51,090 nt of DNA. Origin: a virus. The translations under genes were made by a program, and so were the position numbers. Under the pieces are notes generated by a model. That model was not told the DNA's origin. It was given only the letters and a program-made list of their open reading frames with translations, and made no database searches. The stretch spans positions 1 to 51,090 of the IMG/VR virus record IMGVR_UViG_3300034104_005609; one strand, written 5' to 3'. How positions within the stretch are numbered: the first letter of the stretch is position 1; each line of letters opens with the position of its first letter. Of this stretch, positions 1 to 7,802 are shown in pieces.

Positions 1-375
1 GCATTTAAGCGAGTATATCCATATCAGCCTTGTTTTTATACAAAAGTAGATATTGTCGATGGCAAACCAGAGCTTCAAGTTCCATTAGAGTATCCACCAA
101 ATTGCCTTCTCAATATTGAAGGTTGCGGCATGGCAGCAGTGCTTATACGCAGAGAAGTGTTTGAGAATATTGAGGCTCCCTATTTCTTTCCACAAGCTGG
201 AGGCGGACTAGGTGAAGATCTAAGCTTCTGTTATAAACTCAAACAAGCTGGCGTTCCTATGTATGTAGATACCACTTTAGAGTTTGGTCACTTGGGAGTA
301 TTTCCTTTTGGTGAAAAAGAATTCAAAGCTATCTATGATGCAAAGAAGGCGGCAGGTGAGCCTTATCAAGCTTGA
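1..375 (+). CDS. Glycosyltransferase, GT-A/family 2-like, C-terminal part (5'-truncated)
   Basis: The reading frame is open from the first base of the window, so the gene starts upstream and only about 124 C-terminal residues are visible. The visible part has the layout of the acceptor half of a GT-A glycosyltransferase. A stretch around GCGMAAVLIRREVF is followed by LGEDLSFCYKLKQAG, which matches the E-D motif seen in many family 2-like enzymes. A GH pair follows (EFGHLG). It probably transfers a sugar from a nucleotide sugar in the cytoplasm; donor and acceptor cannot be told. It belongs by theme with the sugar cassette at 12.6-21.2 kb, although it lies far from it. The fold call is fairly sure, the specificity unknown. 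Confidence 0.72.
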   Translation, partial: AFKRVYPYQPCFYTKVDIVDGKPELQVPLEYPPNCLLNIEGCGMAAVLIRREVFENIEAPYFFPQAGGGLGEDLSFCYKLKQAGVPMYVDTTLEFGHLGVFPFGEKEFKAIYDAKKAAGEPYQA

Positions 376-612
376 GTGGAATAAATCACTTCTAATAGTT
401 ACATTTAATTTAAGAGATGGAAATGGGTGGGTAGTACCCCCCACTCTCCTATGGAGAGCATCAATGGGCTATGGAAAAATAACACTGCTAGCCATTCCAT
501 TCTTTCAACTACTATTTGTAACTTCAAACTGAGGAGTGGTTAAAATTAACTTTATTCTTTGTTTTATAGTGGTTACTACAATCATTGTAATAATAACAAA
601 AGGAGCTTTTAA
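376..612 (+). other. Intergenic gap with two hairpins and a 13-bp palindrome
   Basis: No convincing gene is seen in these 237 bases. Two adjacent inverted repeats lie at about 424-443 (TGGGTGGG, loop TAGTA, CCCCCCA) and 444-458 (CTCTCC, loop TAT, GGAGAG). Neither is followed by a T run, so they do not look like ordinary terminators. A perfect palindrome, TACAAT-C-ATTGTA, sits at 577-589, just upstream of the ribosome binding site of the HPr-like gene. It could be an operator or an RNA hairpin. A reading frame crossing 284-532 overlaps the glycosyltransferase and is not supported. Confidence 0.5.
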
Positions 613-843
613 GTGAAACCATTAGTCACAGAGATAGCTTTAATAGCTGGCAAGTATCGTTCAGCCATAGTTCTAGAAACTGCAACAGGTATGCTTGATG
701 CAAAGTCTATAATGGGAGTATTCACCTCCTTTACAGATACACGACCCAATGTTATTCACATTCAGGGTGAAGATGCCGAAGAGGCTAGAGCCGAACTAGA
801 GCGATTGTTTAAGCAATTAAACGTCGAAATGCAATTCAAATAA
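613..843 (+). CDS. HPr-like protein lacking the phosphorylatable histidine
   Basis: HPr is the small phosphocarrier of the PTS sugar uptake system. In Gram-positives, HPr phosphorylated at Ser46 is also the co-repressor of CcpA. This 76-residue protein matches HPr from just after the active-site loop: the AKSIMGV motif (Ser32 here) corresponds to the regulatory Ser46 region, and the GEDAEEA...LE tail matches the last helix. The HARP segment with the catalytic His15 is absent, because the GTG start falls where it would be and a TAA (610-612) lies directly in frame upstream. An AAAGGAG site precedes the GTG. It cannot be a normal phosphocarrier. A decoy for HPr kinase, CcpA or another HPr partner is an inference. 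Confidence 0.75.
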   Translation: MKPLVTEIALIAGKYRSAIVLETATGMLDAKSIMGVFTSFTDTRPNVIHIQGEDAEEARAELERLFKQLNVEMQFK

Positions 844-847
844 GCCC

Positions 848-876
848 TTGATAACTTGTGATAATTATGATATAAT
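848..876 (+). promoter_or_regulatory. Sigma-A type promoter, TTGATA-N17-TATAAT
   Basis: The -35 box is at 848-853 and the -10 box at 871-876, with exactly 17 bases between and a TGA extended -10. It lies 33 bases before the start codon at 910. Confidence 0.85.
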
Positions 877-909
877 TATATTATAAGTTAAACAAGGAGA
901 TGAAGTTCA

Positions 910-1197
910 ATGAGATATCGAGTTGCTCGTAGGCCTGCAATAACTCAGCAAGACCGAGAGTATCCATACTATGTAACCATTGAAGGATTATCGAGTATCT
1001 ATAACTGGCGAGAGCCAGCCAAGACTTTGAACATCAAGTCAGTTCATGACTATGTTAAATTCTTGAAAGATAACTATGATGTTTCCATCAGAATAAATTG
1101 GGGACCTAGATATGAAAGAATACTCGGACTGCACATCGACTTTAAGCATGAAGAAGAAGCAGTAAAATTAACTAAAATATGTAATGGGGAGAGATAA
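910..1197 (+). CDS. Small protein of unknown function (95 aa)
   Basis: I do not recognise this protein. It is basic at the N-terminus (RYRVARRP) and has a mixed alpha/beta pattern with no signal peptide, membrane segment or cysteine cluster. The ATG follows AAGGAGATGAAG. It is first in a short operon behind the promoter at 848-876, with the next gene starting 3 bases after its stop. Position behind a strong host-type promoter suggests early expression, and small early genes of this kind are often host-takeover factors, but nothing in the sequence shows that directly. Confidence 0.75.
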   Translation: MRYRVARRPAITQQDREYPYYVTIEGLSSIYNWREPAKTLNIKSVHDYVKFLKDNYDVSIRINWGPRYERILGLHIDFKHEEEAVKLTKICNGER

Positions 1198-1199
1198 TA

Positions 1200-1520
1200 A
1201 TGTCAATCAGAGATTATTTAATTAGTAATGTAGAGGGCTTAAAAGAAGATAATTTTAATTTAGTAATGGAGCAAGTAGAAACAGACTTTAGTGGAGCTCC
1301 TAAAAGAGCGACAGAAAGCAAAGTTACTACATCAGAAGTAAGTGGAATTATGGACATCATCGAAGCTAATTTTAGTGGCGTTGAATTCCAAAATAAAGAT
1401 TTAAGTCCCCTAGTAAAAGACTTGACTGCTCGTCAAATTCCTTCTCGACTAAAGAAATTGGTCGATGCTGGAAAGTTACAAGATTTAGGCGGATCTCCAA
1501 AGAAGTATAAGCTCGCCTAA
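1200..1520 (+). CDS. Small protein with winged-helix-like C-terminus
   Basis: A 106-residue protein of unknown function. Its C-terminal third (roughly residues 70-106, with IPSRLKKLVDAGKL then a short glycine turn and KKYKL) looks like the recognition helix and wing of a small winged-helix DNA-binding domain. The N-terminal part is acidic and probably helical. The ATG follows GGGGAG and starts 3 bases after the preceding gene, so both are one transcript from 848-876. The hairpin at 1550-1588 ends this unit. A DNA-binding role is an inference from a weak pattern. Confidence 0.7.
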   Translation: MSIRDYLISNVEGLKEDNFNLVMEQVETDFSGAPKRATESKVTTSEVSGIMDIIEANFSGVEFQNKDLSPLVKDLTARQIPSRLKKLVDAGKLQDLGGSPKKYKLA

Positions 1521-1549
1521 TAGTCTCAGTCTTTGCTAGTTAACATAAT

Positions 1550-1588
1550 ATGCCATGCCCAAAAGGTGTGGCATTTTGTTTTTTTATT
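1550..1588 (+). terminator. Rho-independent terminator
   Basis: ATGCCA (1550-1555) pairs with TGGCAT (1569-1574). The stem is extended by two G-T wobbles and two C-G pairs around a CAAAA loop, then followed by TTTGTTTTTTT. It closes the unit that starts at 848. Confidence 0.85.
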
Positions 1589-1615
1589 GACCTTTTAGTT
1601 TCATCGTGTTATAAT
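1587..1615 (+). promoter_or_regulatory. Sigma-A type promoter, TTGACC-N17-TATAAT
   Basis: The -35 box is at 1587-1592 and the -10 box at 1610-1615, with a 17-base spacer and TGT extended -10. It follows the preceding terminator directly and leads into the UV endonuclease gene. Confidence 0.83.
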
Positions 1616-1642
1616 ATATATAGAGAAGGAGGTTGTAAAGCT

Positions 1643-2560
1643 ATGGAAATCATATTTGGCTATGCTTGTATCAGCGAACTTAATCCGCAAATCAAAACAG
1701 GCTCTACATCAACTTTAACATATATCAATAAGCTACCAGAGTCGCAGCGTGGAGACTATCTTCGTGTTAAGGCTCGTGCCAATCTTCAATCTCTTAAACT
1801 TTTACTGCACAAAAATGCACAAGCTAATATGTTGGCTTATCGCTTGCCCGACAGCCTTTTGCCCATGGCAGATCTAGGCTACTATGACGTACTAGAGTTC
1901 GCCCAAGATTTATGGGAGTGCGGCCAAATAGCTAATCAATATGGCATGTATTTGAGCTTTCACCCCAGCCAATTCTTCGTTCTCAATTCAGCAACTCCCC
2001 ATGTCGTAGAAAATACAGTTAAAAACTTTAATATATATGGCGAAATCCTCACACTGATGCAACTTGTTAACACTCCTACTCTTTTGACTCATGTCGGAGC
2101 CCGATCCACCTACCCCACAAACCAACTAGCATGTGAAGCTTTTTGCCGCCACTATTCCCTGCTCAACCCACAAGCCCAATCTTTTCTCGCAGTAGAGAAT
2201 GACCAGAGTGCCCATTCAATCGACTCCTGCCTTATCATTAGTAATCTTATCGGAATACCAGTCGTTATAGATACAGCTCACTGGGCTTACAAGCCTACTC
2301 CAGATATGACATTTGATACAGCCATCAGATTAGCTCTTGCTACATGGGCTCCAAACAGAACACCTAAGACTCACATCAGCTCAGAACTTGCAGGATCTCC
2401 TCGTCATGCCCATGCAGACTTCATACTTCGTGACGATGCAGTAGCTCTACACAATGCACTAGCTAAATTCAATCCCGAACAAGTTATAGTAATGGTCGAA
2501 GCAAAAAGGAAAGATCGAGCTGTGCAAGCACTACCATTCTATTCTACTTTAAGCTCTTGA
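1643..2560 (+). CDS. uvsE: UV-damage endonuclease (UvdE/UvsE family)
   Basis: UvsE nicks DNA 5' of UV photoproducts and other lesions, starting an alternative excision repair path. The 305-residue protein is full length for the bacterial family. It shows the TIM-barrel landmarks: FGYACIS at the N-terminus, MYLSFHPSQFFVLNS in the middle, LLTHVGA, a metal-binding LAVENDQ, VVIDTAHW and MVEAKRKD near the end. I chose the ATG at 1643, ten bases after AGAAGGAGG, over an upstream frame extension that would run through the promoter. The gene has its own promoter. Its codons are visibly richer in C (CCC, GCC, CTC) than its neighbours', which suggests recent acquisition. Confidence 0.93.
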   Translation: MEIIFGYACISELNPQIKTGSTSTLTYINKLPESQRGDYLRVKARANLQSLKLLLHKNAQANMLAYRLPDSLLPMADLGYYDVLEFAQDLWECGQIANQYGMYLSFHPSQFFVLNSATPHVVENTVKNFNIYGEILTLMQLVNTPTLLTHVGARSTYPTNQLACEAFCRHYSLLNPQAQSFLAVENDQSAHSIDSCLIISNLIGIPVVIDTAHWAYKPTPDMTFDTAIRLALATWAPNRTPKTHISSELAGSPRHAHADFILRDDAVALHNALAKFNPEQVIVMVEAKRKDRAVQALPFYSTLSS

Positions 2561-2585
2561 TAAACTAGTAAATTCATGTTATAAT
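2557..2585 (+). promoter_or_regulatory. Sigma-A type promoter, TTGATA-N17-TATAAT
   Basis: The -35 box (2557-2562) overlaps the uvsE stop codon, and the -10 box is at 2580-2585 with a 17-base spacer and TGT extended -10. It leads the run of genes from 2617 to thyA. Confidence 0.85.
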
Positions 2586-2616
2586 TATTATATAATATTA
2601 AATAGGAGGTTTTATT

Positions 2617-3588
2617 ATGAGAGCTTATGAATATATTGAAATGTGTAAAAGGCAAGATGAGCTTTCTCATTTGATAATAGGAGCTATTGTTGACGTATAT
2701 GATATTGAAGAAATAGATATGTTAAAAGAATTATTTCAACAAGTTTATGATACCAAGATTGCAGATATGGCTTCATTAAAAGAATCAATAAAAGCTATTT
2801 CCAATCCTTACAGAATAATGTTTGCTTTATTTCTATGGTCTATTTTTGCCGATAGACTAGACCACTATTTAGAAAATTTCTTGCCATTAAGAGAAGATAG
2901 AAAAAATTCAATTCTTTCTGAAATTCTTGGCTCTATTAATATAAGAACATATCGAAGACTAAAAGACAGATTTACTCTAAAATTTTTAGATTGTCAACTA
3001 GATATTCTTCAAGAAAGAACATCTTTATTCTTATTAAATCGAGAGATTAATTCTCTAACAGATATATTCTTAAAAGTTTATTGTGATAAAAGATTTGATT
3101 CAGATAGTTCTACATTCCAATCATTTATAAATAATGCTGTTCATGGTAGTATTTTTAGAGAGCTTGTTTTAACCCAGCTAGATGTACAATTAATAAATAA
3201 TCTATATCTAGGTACGAAAGGCAATCTTCATATTGATATTGATGTCATTAATAAGTTCAAAATTTCAGATATTCAAGATGTTCTTGACCTTGGTAAATAC
3301 TATCGCATATCAGATATAACATTAACTAAAAATGCAGTATCTAAATTTACAAGTGAAACTCTCGATAAGTATATGAATAGAATTCAAGAAGAGAGTTCTG
3401 TAGGTTTTCGTACTCATACAACTTCAAAGATTATAGAGTTTATAGAGCCCGAAGTTTTAACTGATGAATTGGTTAAAAAATATTATACTAAATTTTTTAG
3501 TGATGCTCGTTCAGTTTTTGTAGAAAGAATTTTAATGCCAAGATATTCTCTTAAAGATATGATAAAATTATTGGAAGGGTGTGCTTAA
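2617..3588 (+). CDS. Unknown mostly helical protein (323 aa)
   Basis: I do not recognise this protein. It is predicted to be largely alpha-helical with many charged residues and has no signal peptide, clear membrane segment or metal motif. The ATG follows ATAGGAGG. It is the first gene of an operon-like run with the two WRSC paralogues, the metallopeptidase and thyA. The downstream ATG lies 1 base after its stop codon, so the two are probably translationally coupled. Its composition is very AT-rich, as in the following genes. Confidence 0.75.
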   Translation: MRAYEYIEMCKRQDELSHLIIGAIVDVYDIEEIDMLKELFQQVYDTKIADMASLKESIKAISNPYRIMFALFLWSIFADRLDHYLENFLPLREDRKNSILSEILGSINIRTYRRLKDRFTLKFLDCQLDILQERTSLFLLNREINSLTDIFLKVYCDKRFDSDSSTFQSFINNAVHGSIFRELVLTQLDVQLINNLYLGTKGNLHIDIDVINKFKISDIQDVLDLGKYYRISDITLTKNAVSKFTSETLDKYMNRIQEESSVGFRTHTTSKIIEFIEPEVLTDELVKKYYTKFFSDARSVFVERILMPRYSLKDMIKLLEGCA

Positions 3589-3589
3589 T

Positions 3590-4681
3590 ATGTTATTGAG
3601 TGAACTTGAGTATAATGTAGAAAATCTTAATAAGATTATTAATATGCTATCCAATGAAAATCAGACGGCTAATATGAGAGGTCATGTAAAAAGATGGAGT
3701 CGTGTAAATAATCATATATTTCAAAAATTCGGACAGCAGTTAAAGATAGAGCGTGAGGTTCAAGGAACTCTTTCAGAAGAACAAATCAGTAAAATTATTT
3801 ATCATGACTTTATCAGAAAAATTGAGAGTGATCCAAAATTTTCATTGGTCACTATATTTTTTCAAGATAATATTGTTACACCAGAAGAAATAGGTCAGAA
3901 TTATCTTAATGAAACACTAACTTTTTTTGGTACTAAATTTAATGCAGGAATGAAGATTTCAAGAATACTTCCTCGATTAGTTCCTAAAAGTGAAAGTGAC
4001 TTTGTACAGGTAGAATATTCAAAGATAGTTCAAAAGTTTTCATTTACTGGCACTGCCGTTCTATCAATAGATCCAGTAGATTATATTACCATGTCAGAGA
4101 ATCAATCTGGTTGGAGATCATGCCATGCTCTCGATGGCGAGTTTCGTACAGGCACACTAGCGTATATGCTAGATTATTGTAGTGTTGTAGGATATGTTAA
4201 AACTAAGGATGTTCCTATTGGTGGTACTTGGTACTCAGATAAGATTTGGAGACAAATGGTTTTAATTGGAGAAGACTATGCAGTTCAAAGTCGCCAATAT
4301 CCTAATAGTAATTCTTTTAATGCAGGAACTATATCTCAAATGTTAATAGATATCTTTGGTGAAAATTATTCTGTTCATAAAAAGAATGTTAGTGATTTGG
4401 GAGAAGTAGTAGAAAATATTGAAACTGACAATGGCACTAGATTATGGTATAATGATATATATGAAAACTCATTTAGCAGGGGAAGAATAGTAATGCCTGA
4501 TAAATATGAGAGCATAGGAGATCTTTACAATAGTGAATCATTCCAACATTTATATGTAGGAGTAGAAAAAATTCCATGTGCTTGTGGTTGTAGTAGAGAT
4601 TTAGAATCAGCAGAATGGATCTACTATGAAAGCTCAGAAGATGATGAAGACTATTGGGATGAAGAATTAGAGGAGGAATAG
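3590..4681 (+). CDS. WRSC-motif protein A, unknown function
   Basis: This 363-residue protein is a paralogue of the one at 5604-6911. They share GMKISR/K-(I/V)L, then a core of DY-x2-MS-x-N-x3-WRSC-x2-LDGE(F/Y)-x2-GTL. In this copy WRSC is at residues 175-178. The invariant Cys and Trp suggest a catalytic or metal-binding core, but I know no function for it. The C-terminus has a short CACGC zinc-knuckle-like cluster and a very acidic tail (EDDEDYWDEELEEE). The ATG at 3590 is preferred to the GTG at 3581 because the GGAAGGG site is about ten bases before it. It is followed two bases later by the metallopeptidase gene. Confidence 0.72.
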   Translation: MLLSELEYNVENLNKIINMLSNENQTANMRGHVKRWSRVNNHIFQKFGQQLKIEREVQGTLSEEQISKIIYHDFIRKIESDPKFSLVTIFFQDNIVTPEEIGQNYLNETLTFFGTKFNAGMKISRILPRLVPKSESDFVQVEYSKIVQKFSFTGTAVLSIDPVDYITMSENQSGWRSCHALDGEFRTGTLAYMLDYCSVVGYVKTKDVPIGGTWYSDKIWRQMVLIGEDYAVQSRQYPNSNSFNAGTISQMLIDIFGENYSVHKKNVSDLGEVVENIETDNGTRLWYNDIYENSFSRGRIVMPDKYESIGDLYNSESFQHLYVGVEKIPCACGCSRDLESAEWIYYESSEDDEDYWDEELEEE

Positions 4682-4683
4682 TA

Positions 4684-5607
4684 ATGTTAAGACAATCAGA
4701 AATAGAATTATTACAAACACTATTTACTCTTGAGCAAGAACAGCTTCATGATTTTTTGTATGATTTTTTATTAGATTATTATACAGAAGAAGAGATAACA
4801 GAAGATGATGTTCACTATCTATATGCTCAGGGTGATATTCCAGTTTTATTAGTGGCTCATCTAGACACAGTTCATAAAGTTAAACCCAAGTTAGACAATA
4901 TATTTCATGATGCAAAAAAGCATAGAATGTGGTCGCCTGTAGGTATTGGTGCCGATGATCGCTGTGGTGTATTTGCTATTGTAATGTTAGTGATGCAGGG
5001 ATATAGACCTCATATAGCGTTCACTTGGAATGAAGAGATTGGTGGTATAGGTGCTCGCAAGATGATTGTAGATTTTATGCCAAAGCAACAGATTAATTTT
5101 GCTATTCAGTTTGACCGCAAAGGCTCCCAAGAAGCTGTATACTATTATTTGGATAGTCTTGCTTTCGAGAACTATATTAACGGCTTTGGATTCAAAACGC
5201 ATCTAGGAACTTATACTGATATCTGTGAGATATGTCCAGATTGGGGCTTTGCAGGAGTCAATCTTTCAGCAGGATATAACTTTGAGCATAGTACCAGCGA
5301 GATAGTCATGGTCGATGTTCTAGTTGACACAATGACAAAAGTAGCTAGTATACTAGATGACCAAAAAGCTAATCCTCAATTCTTTGAATATATGGAAGCT
5401 CCAAAGCACTATACTCCAAGAGCTCAAAGTGAGTGGAATAGTCGTGATGAGTATTATGGGATGGATCCATCAAGCTACTCAGACTATTGTATAGCTTGCG
5501 GAAAGAGTACTGCATGGTACCGCATGTCAGATAGACCCGAGTTTGCCGAGATGTGTATAGATTGCGCAGAAGATATTTTTCCAAGTAAAGGAGCTGTATT
5601 AACATGA
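4684..5607 (+). CDS. M20/M28/M42-like zinc metallopeptidase with C-terminal zinc ribbon
   Basis: Enzymes of this clan remove amino acids from peptides or hydrolyse amides with two zinc ions. The 307-residue protein keeps the full ligand layout: H59-x-D61 (AHLDT), D91/D92 (GADDR), the catalytic E117-E118 (WNEEIGG), D144 (FDRKG) and H202 (EHST). Residues from about 270 add a CxxC...CxxC zinc ribbon (CIACG, CIDCA) not usual in the family. It sits between two paralogous WRSC genes, overlaps the second by an ATGA, and so is probably made with them. It has no signal peptide, so it should act in the cytoplasm. The substrate is unknown. Confidence 0.82.
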   Translation: MLRQSEIELLQTLFTLEQEQLHDFLYDFLLDYYTEEEITEDDVHYLYAQGDIPVLLVAHLDTVHKVKPKLDNIFHDAKKHRMWSPVGIGADDRCGVFAIVMLVMQGYRPHIAFTWNEEIGGIGARKMIVDFMPKQQINFAIQFDRKGSQEAVYYYLDSLAFENYINGFGFKTHLGTYTDICEICPDWGFAGVNLSAGYNFEHSTSEIVMVDVLVDTMTKVASILDDQKANPQFFEYMEAPKHYTPRAQSEWNSRDEYYGMDPSSYSDYCIACGKSTAWYRMSDRPEFAEMCIDCAEDIFPSKGAVLT

Positions 5608-6911
5608 TAGGTCTCGAACAAATACAACAAGATTTCAGAGATACGATAGGAGGGTATATATCCTCTCCTGTTCTTTTTTCCTTTGATAAATATCAGAAGA
5701 ATAAGGCTTCTCTATTTGAAGACCTAGGCAATCAATATATTTATACAAGACAGAATATAGTGGTAGAAATAAAAGAAGATTCAAAGTTAAAAATGATGCG
5801 TGAATTTATTGATAAGATTAGTGGATTTTATAATAAGAAGGTTTTATATGACTTTTTAGAAGTCAATGGAGTAGATGGCTTCTTTGAAAACAAGATTACA
5901 AAAACCTTTTATATGCTATTAAGTATACATGATGAAGTCTATTCATTTAGTGATGCTACCATTGATGGCATAAAAAGCTTGAAGCTTCAGCAGGGTATGA
6001 AGATTTCCAAAGTATTAAAGTATTTCATTAAAGAAGATTCTGCTCATATGCTATATCACATTCAAACTAAATACTCACAGATTATAAATGGCTCTAGACT
6101 ATCTGGAAATCTATCTCTATCCATTCACCCTCTAGACTATCTTTCAATGTCGCACAACAATGAGAACTGGCGTTCATGTCAGTCGCTAGATGGAGAGTAT
6201 GCCTCTGGTACTTTAAGTTTAATGTGTGACCAAACAACTCTAGTAGCCTATCTGGCTTCGCCAGAACTACAAGAGCTAGACTGGGGTGGGGTTCGATGGA
6301 ACTCTAAAAAATGGAGGGTTCTAGTACATATAGATAAAACAAGAAATCGAATAGTATTATCGAAGCACTATCCATTTTATTCATATGAGCTTGAAACTCA
6401 ACTAGTAGAAATGATTAAAGAAATATATCCACAATTTAAGGATTCTGAAATTCAAAATCTTGAAAACTCAGACAGCGTAATTTCAAAAGTACGAGATGCT
6501 CAGAACTATAATGACATAGCTAGATCAAATGGTTTTATTACTAGAACTCTTTCAACTGATAGCGAATCTGAGAAGATTTTAATAGGTACAGTAGTTCCCT
6601 GTTTACATTGTGGTAAGAATCCAATAGAAGACGCTATGTCTTTTGCTTGTTATCACTGTATGCCGATAGAAACTAGCTTCTGTGATAGATGTGAAACAAA
6701 TGGTCATCGTGAGGAAGATATGTATTGGGTTTCACAAGAAGATAGAAGCATTTGTTCTGATTGTTTTAATTATGCATATGATATTTGTGATAGTTGTAGC
6801 TATGTTATACCTCAAGAAGAGATGTCTTCTGGAGATATGCGTATTTGTAAAGAATGTGAAGAAAATCATAGGAGGCAAAATGAACAAAGTCGATCAACTG
6901 TTTCAGGATAA
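5604..6911 (+). CDS. WRSC-motif protein B with zinc-finger tail, unknown function
   Basis: A 435-residue paralogue of the protein at 3590-4681. It shares the DY-x2-MS-x-N-x3-WRSC-x2-LDGEY-x2-GTL core (W189-C192 here) and the GMKIS segment before it. From about residue 330 it carries at least four CxxC pairs and nearby histidines (CLHCG, CYHC, CDRC, CSDC, CDSC, CKEC), giving several zinc ribbons or RING-like fingers. Paralogue A has only a small cysteine cluster. The ATG overlaps the stop of the peptidase gene. Its end overlaps the thyA start by 32 bases. The zinc fingers suggest binding to nucleic acid or protein; function is unknown. Confidence 0.75.
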   Translation: MIGLEQIQQDFRDTIGGYISSPVLFSFDKYQKNKASLFEDLGNQYIYTRQNIVVEIKEDSKLKMMREFIDKISGFYNKKVLYDFLEVNGVDGFFENKITKTFYMLLSIHDEVYSFSDATIDGIKSLKLQQGMKISKVLKYFIKEDSAHMLYHIQTKYSQIINGSRLSGNLSLSIHPLDYLSMSHNNENWRSCQSLDGEYASGTLSLMCDQTTLVAYLASPELQELDWGGVRWNSKKWRVLVHIDKTRNRIVLSKHYPFYSYELETQLVEMIKEIYPQFKDSEIQNLENSDSVISKVRDAQNYNDIARSNGFITRTLSTDSESEKILIGTVVPCLHCGKNPIEDAMSFACYHCMPIETSFCDRCETNGHREEDMYWVSQEDRSICSDCFNYAYDICDSCSYVIPQEEMSSGDMRICKECEENHRRQNEQSRSTVSG

Positions 6912-7704
6912 TATTAAGACTATTTTAAGGGTGGGGTCTTGGGATAAAAATCCACGACCCGTATGGCCTGATGGCACCGTAGCACATAGTAGATTTATAA
7001 CTCAAGTACATGAAACATATGACCTAGCAGCTGGAGAATTTCCTCTAACATCACTGCGTAAAATTGCTTGGAAAAGTGCTATCAAAGAAATGCTATGGAT
7101 TTATCAAGACCAATCTAACGACATAGATTTACTGAAGTCAAAGTATGGAATCTCATGGTGGGATGAGTGGGAAAGCCTTCAACACCCCAGAACTATTGGT
7201 TTGAGATATGGCTACACAGTAAAAAAGTTTAATCAAATTGATAACCTAATCAAAGAGATTAAGGCCAACCCAGATTCACGCAGACTAATTATGACACTAT
7301 GGGATTGGACTGATTTATATGCAAGTGATGGATTATATCCTTGTGCCTATGAAACGCTGTGGTCTATATCAGATAATAAATTAAACGTGACTTTGATACA
7401 AAGATCCAGCGACTATCTTGCGGCTGGACATATTAATAAGATTCAATATGTGGCTCTTCAAATGATGGTAGCTGCAGAGTGTGGATTAGAGTTAGGAAAG
7501 TTTACTCATTTTGTTAATAACCTTCATATCTATGATAGGCATTTAGCCTACGCAGAACAGCTTGCAGACGTTCAAACTGACGTGGGAATACCAAAGTTAA
7601 TCTTAAATAAAAAACCTTTCTATGAGGTCAATATTGATGATTTTGAGCTTCTAGGATATGAGCCTGTTAATCAAGAGCCTGTTAAATTAGAGATAGCAAT
7701 CTAA
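6880..7704 (+). CDS. thyA: Thymidylate synthase ThyA
   Basis: ThyA methylates dUMP to dTMP with methylene-tetrahydrofolate. The 274-residue protein has the substrate-binding arginine pair region (DSRRLIM), the catalytic Cys155 (PCAYET), the QRSSD phosphate-binding motif, Asn186 (HINKIQY) and HIYDRH. Asn at this place reads uracil; dCMP hydroxymethylases have Asp, so this should act on dUMP. The PCxYET and INKIQY forms resemble Bacillus and Clostridium ThyA. The ATG at 6880 follows AGGAGG; frame extensions upstream lie inside the previous gene. A dUMP hydroxymethylase is a less likely alternative. With dUTPase and RNR it supplies dTTP. Confidence 0.93.
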   Translation: MNKVDQLFQDNIKTILRVGSWDKNPRPVWPDGTVAHSRFITQVHETYDLAAGEFPLTSLRKIAWKSAIKEMLWIYQDQSNDIDLLKSKYGISWWDEWESLQHPRTIGLRYGYTVKKFNQIDNLIKEIKANPDSRRLIMTLWDWTDLYASDGLYPCAYETLWSISDNKLNVTLIQRSSDYLAAGHINKIQYVALQMMVAAECGLELGKFTHFVNNLHIYDRHLAYAEQLADVQTDVGIPKLILNKKPFYEVNIDDFELLGYEPVNQEPVKLEIAI

Positions 7705-7728
7705 AGCCGTGAGACGGCTTCATTTTTC
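7704..7728 (+). terminator. Rho-independent terminator after thyA
   Basis: AAGCCGT and ACGGCTT form a seven-pair stem with a GAG loop (7704-7720), followed by CATTTTTCC. It overlaps the last base of thyA and ends the 2617-7704 operon. Confidence 0.85.
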
Positions 7729-7802
7729 CTATACATGGTAAAATTACAAGTCCTAATATATATATCGAAATTTGAATAAAATTTTTTCCTAAAATAGGGG
7801 GT

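Noticed and set aside
284-532. Open frame across the end of the first gene and the gap
   Set aside because: It overlaps the glycosyltransferase, lacks a ribosome binding site, and its composition does not look coding.
6880-7704. ThyA-like gene as a base hydroxymethylase for hypermodified DNA
   Set aside because: The uracil-reading Asn is kept, the PCxYET form fits Bacillus/Clostridium ThyA, and no other DNA-modification gene is present in the window. Not excluded, only unsupported.
7772-7795. TTGAAT...TAAAAT as a promoter for the fibre gene
   Set aside because: The spacer is only 12 bases, unlike the 17-base spacers of every other promoter here.
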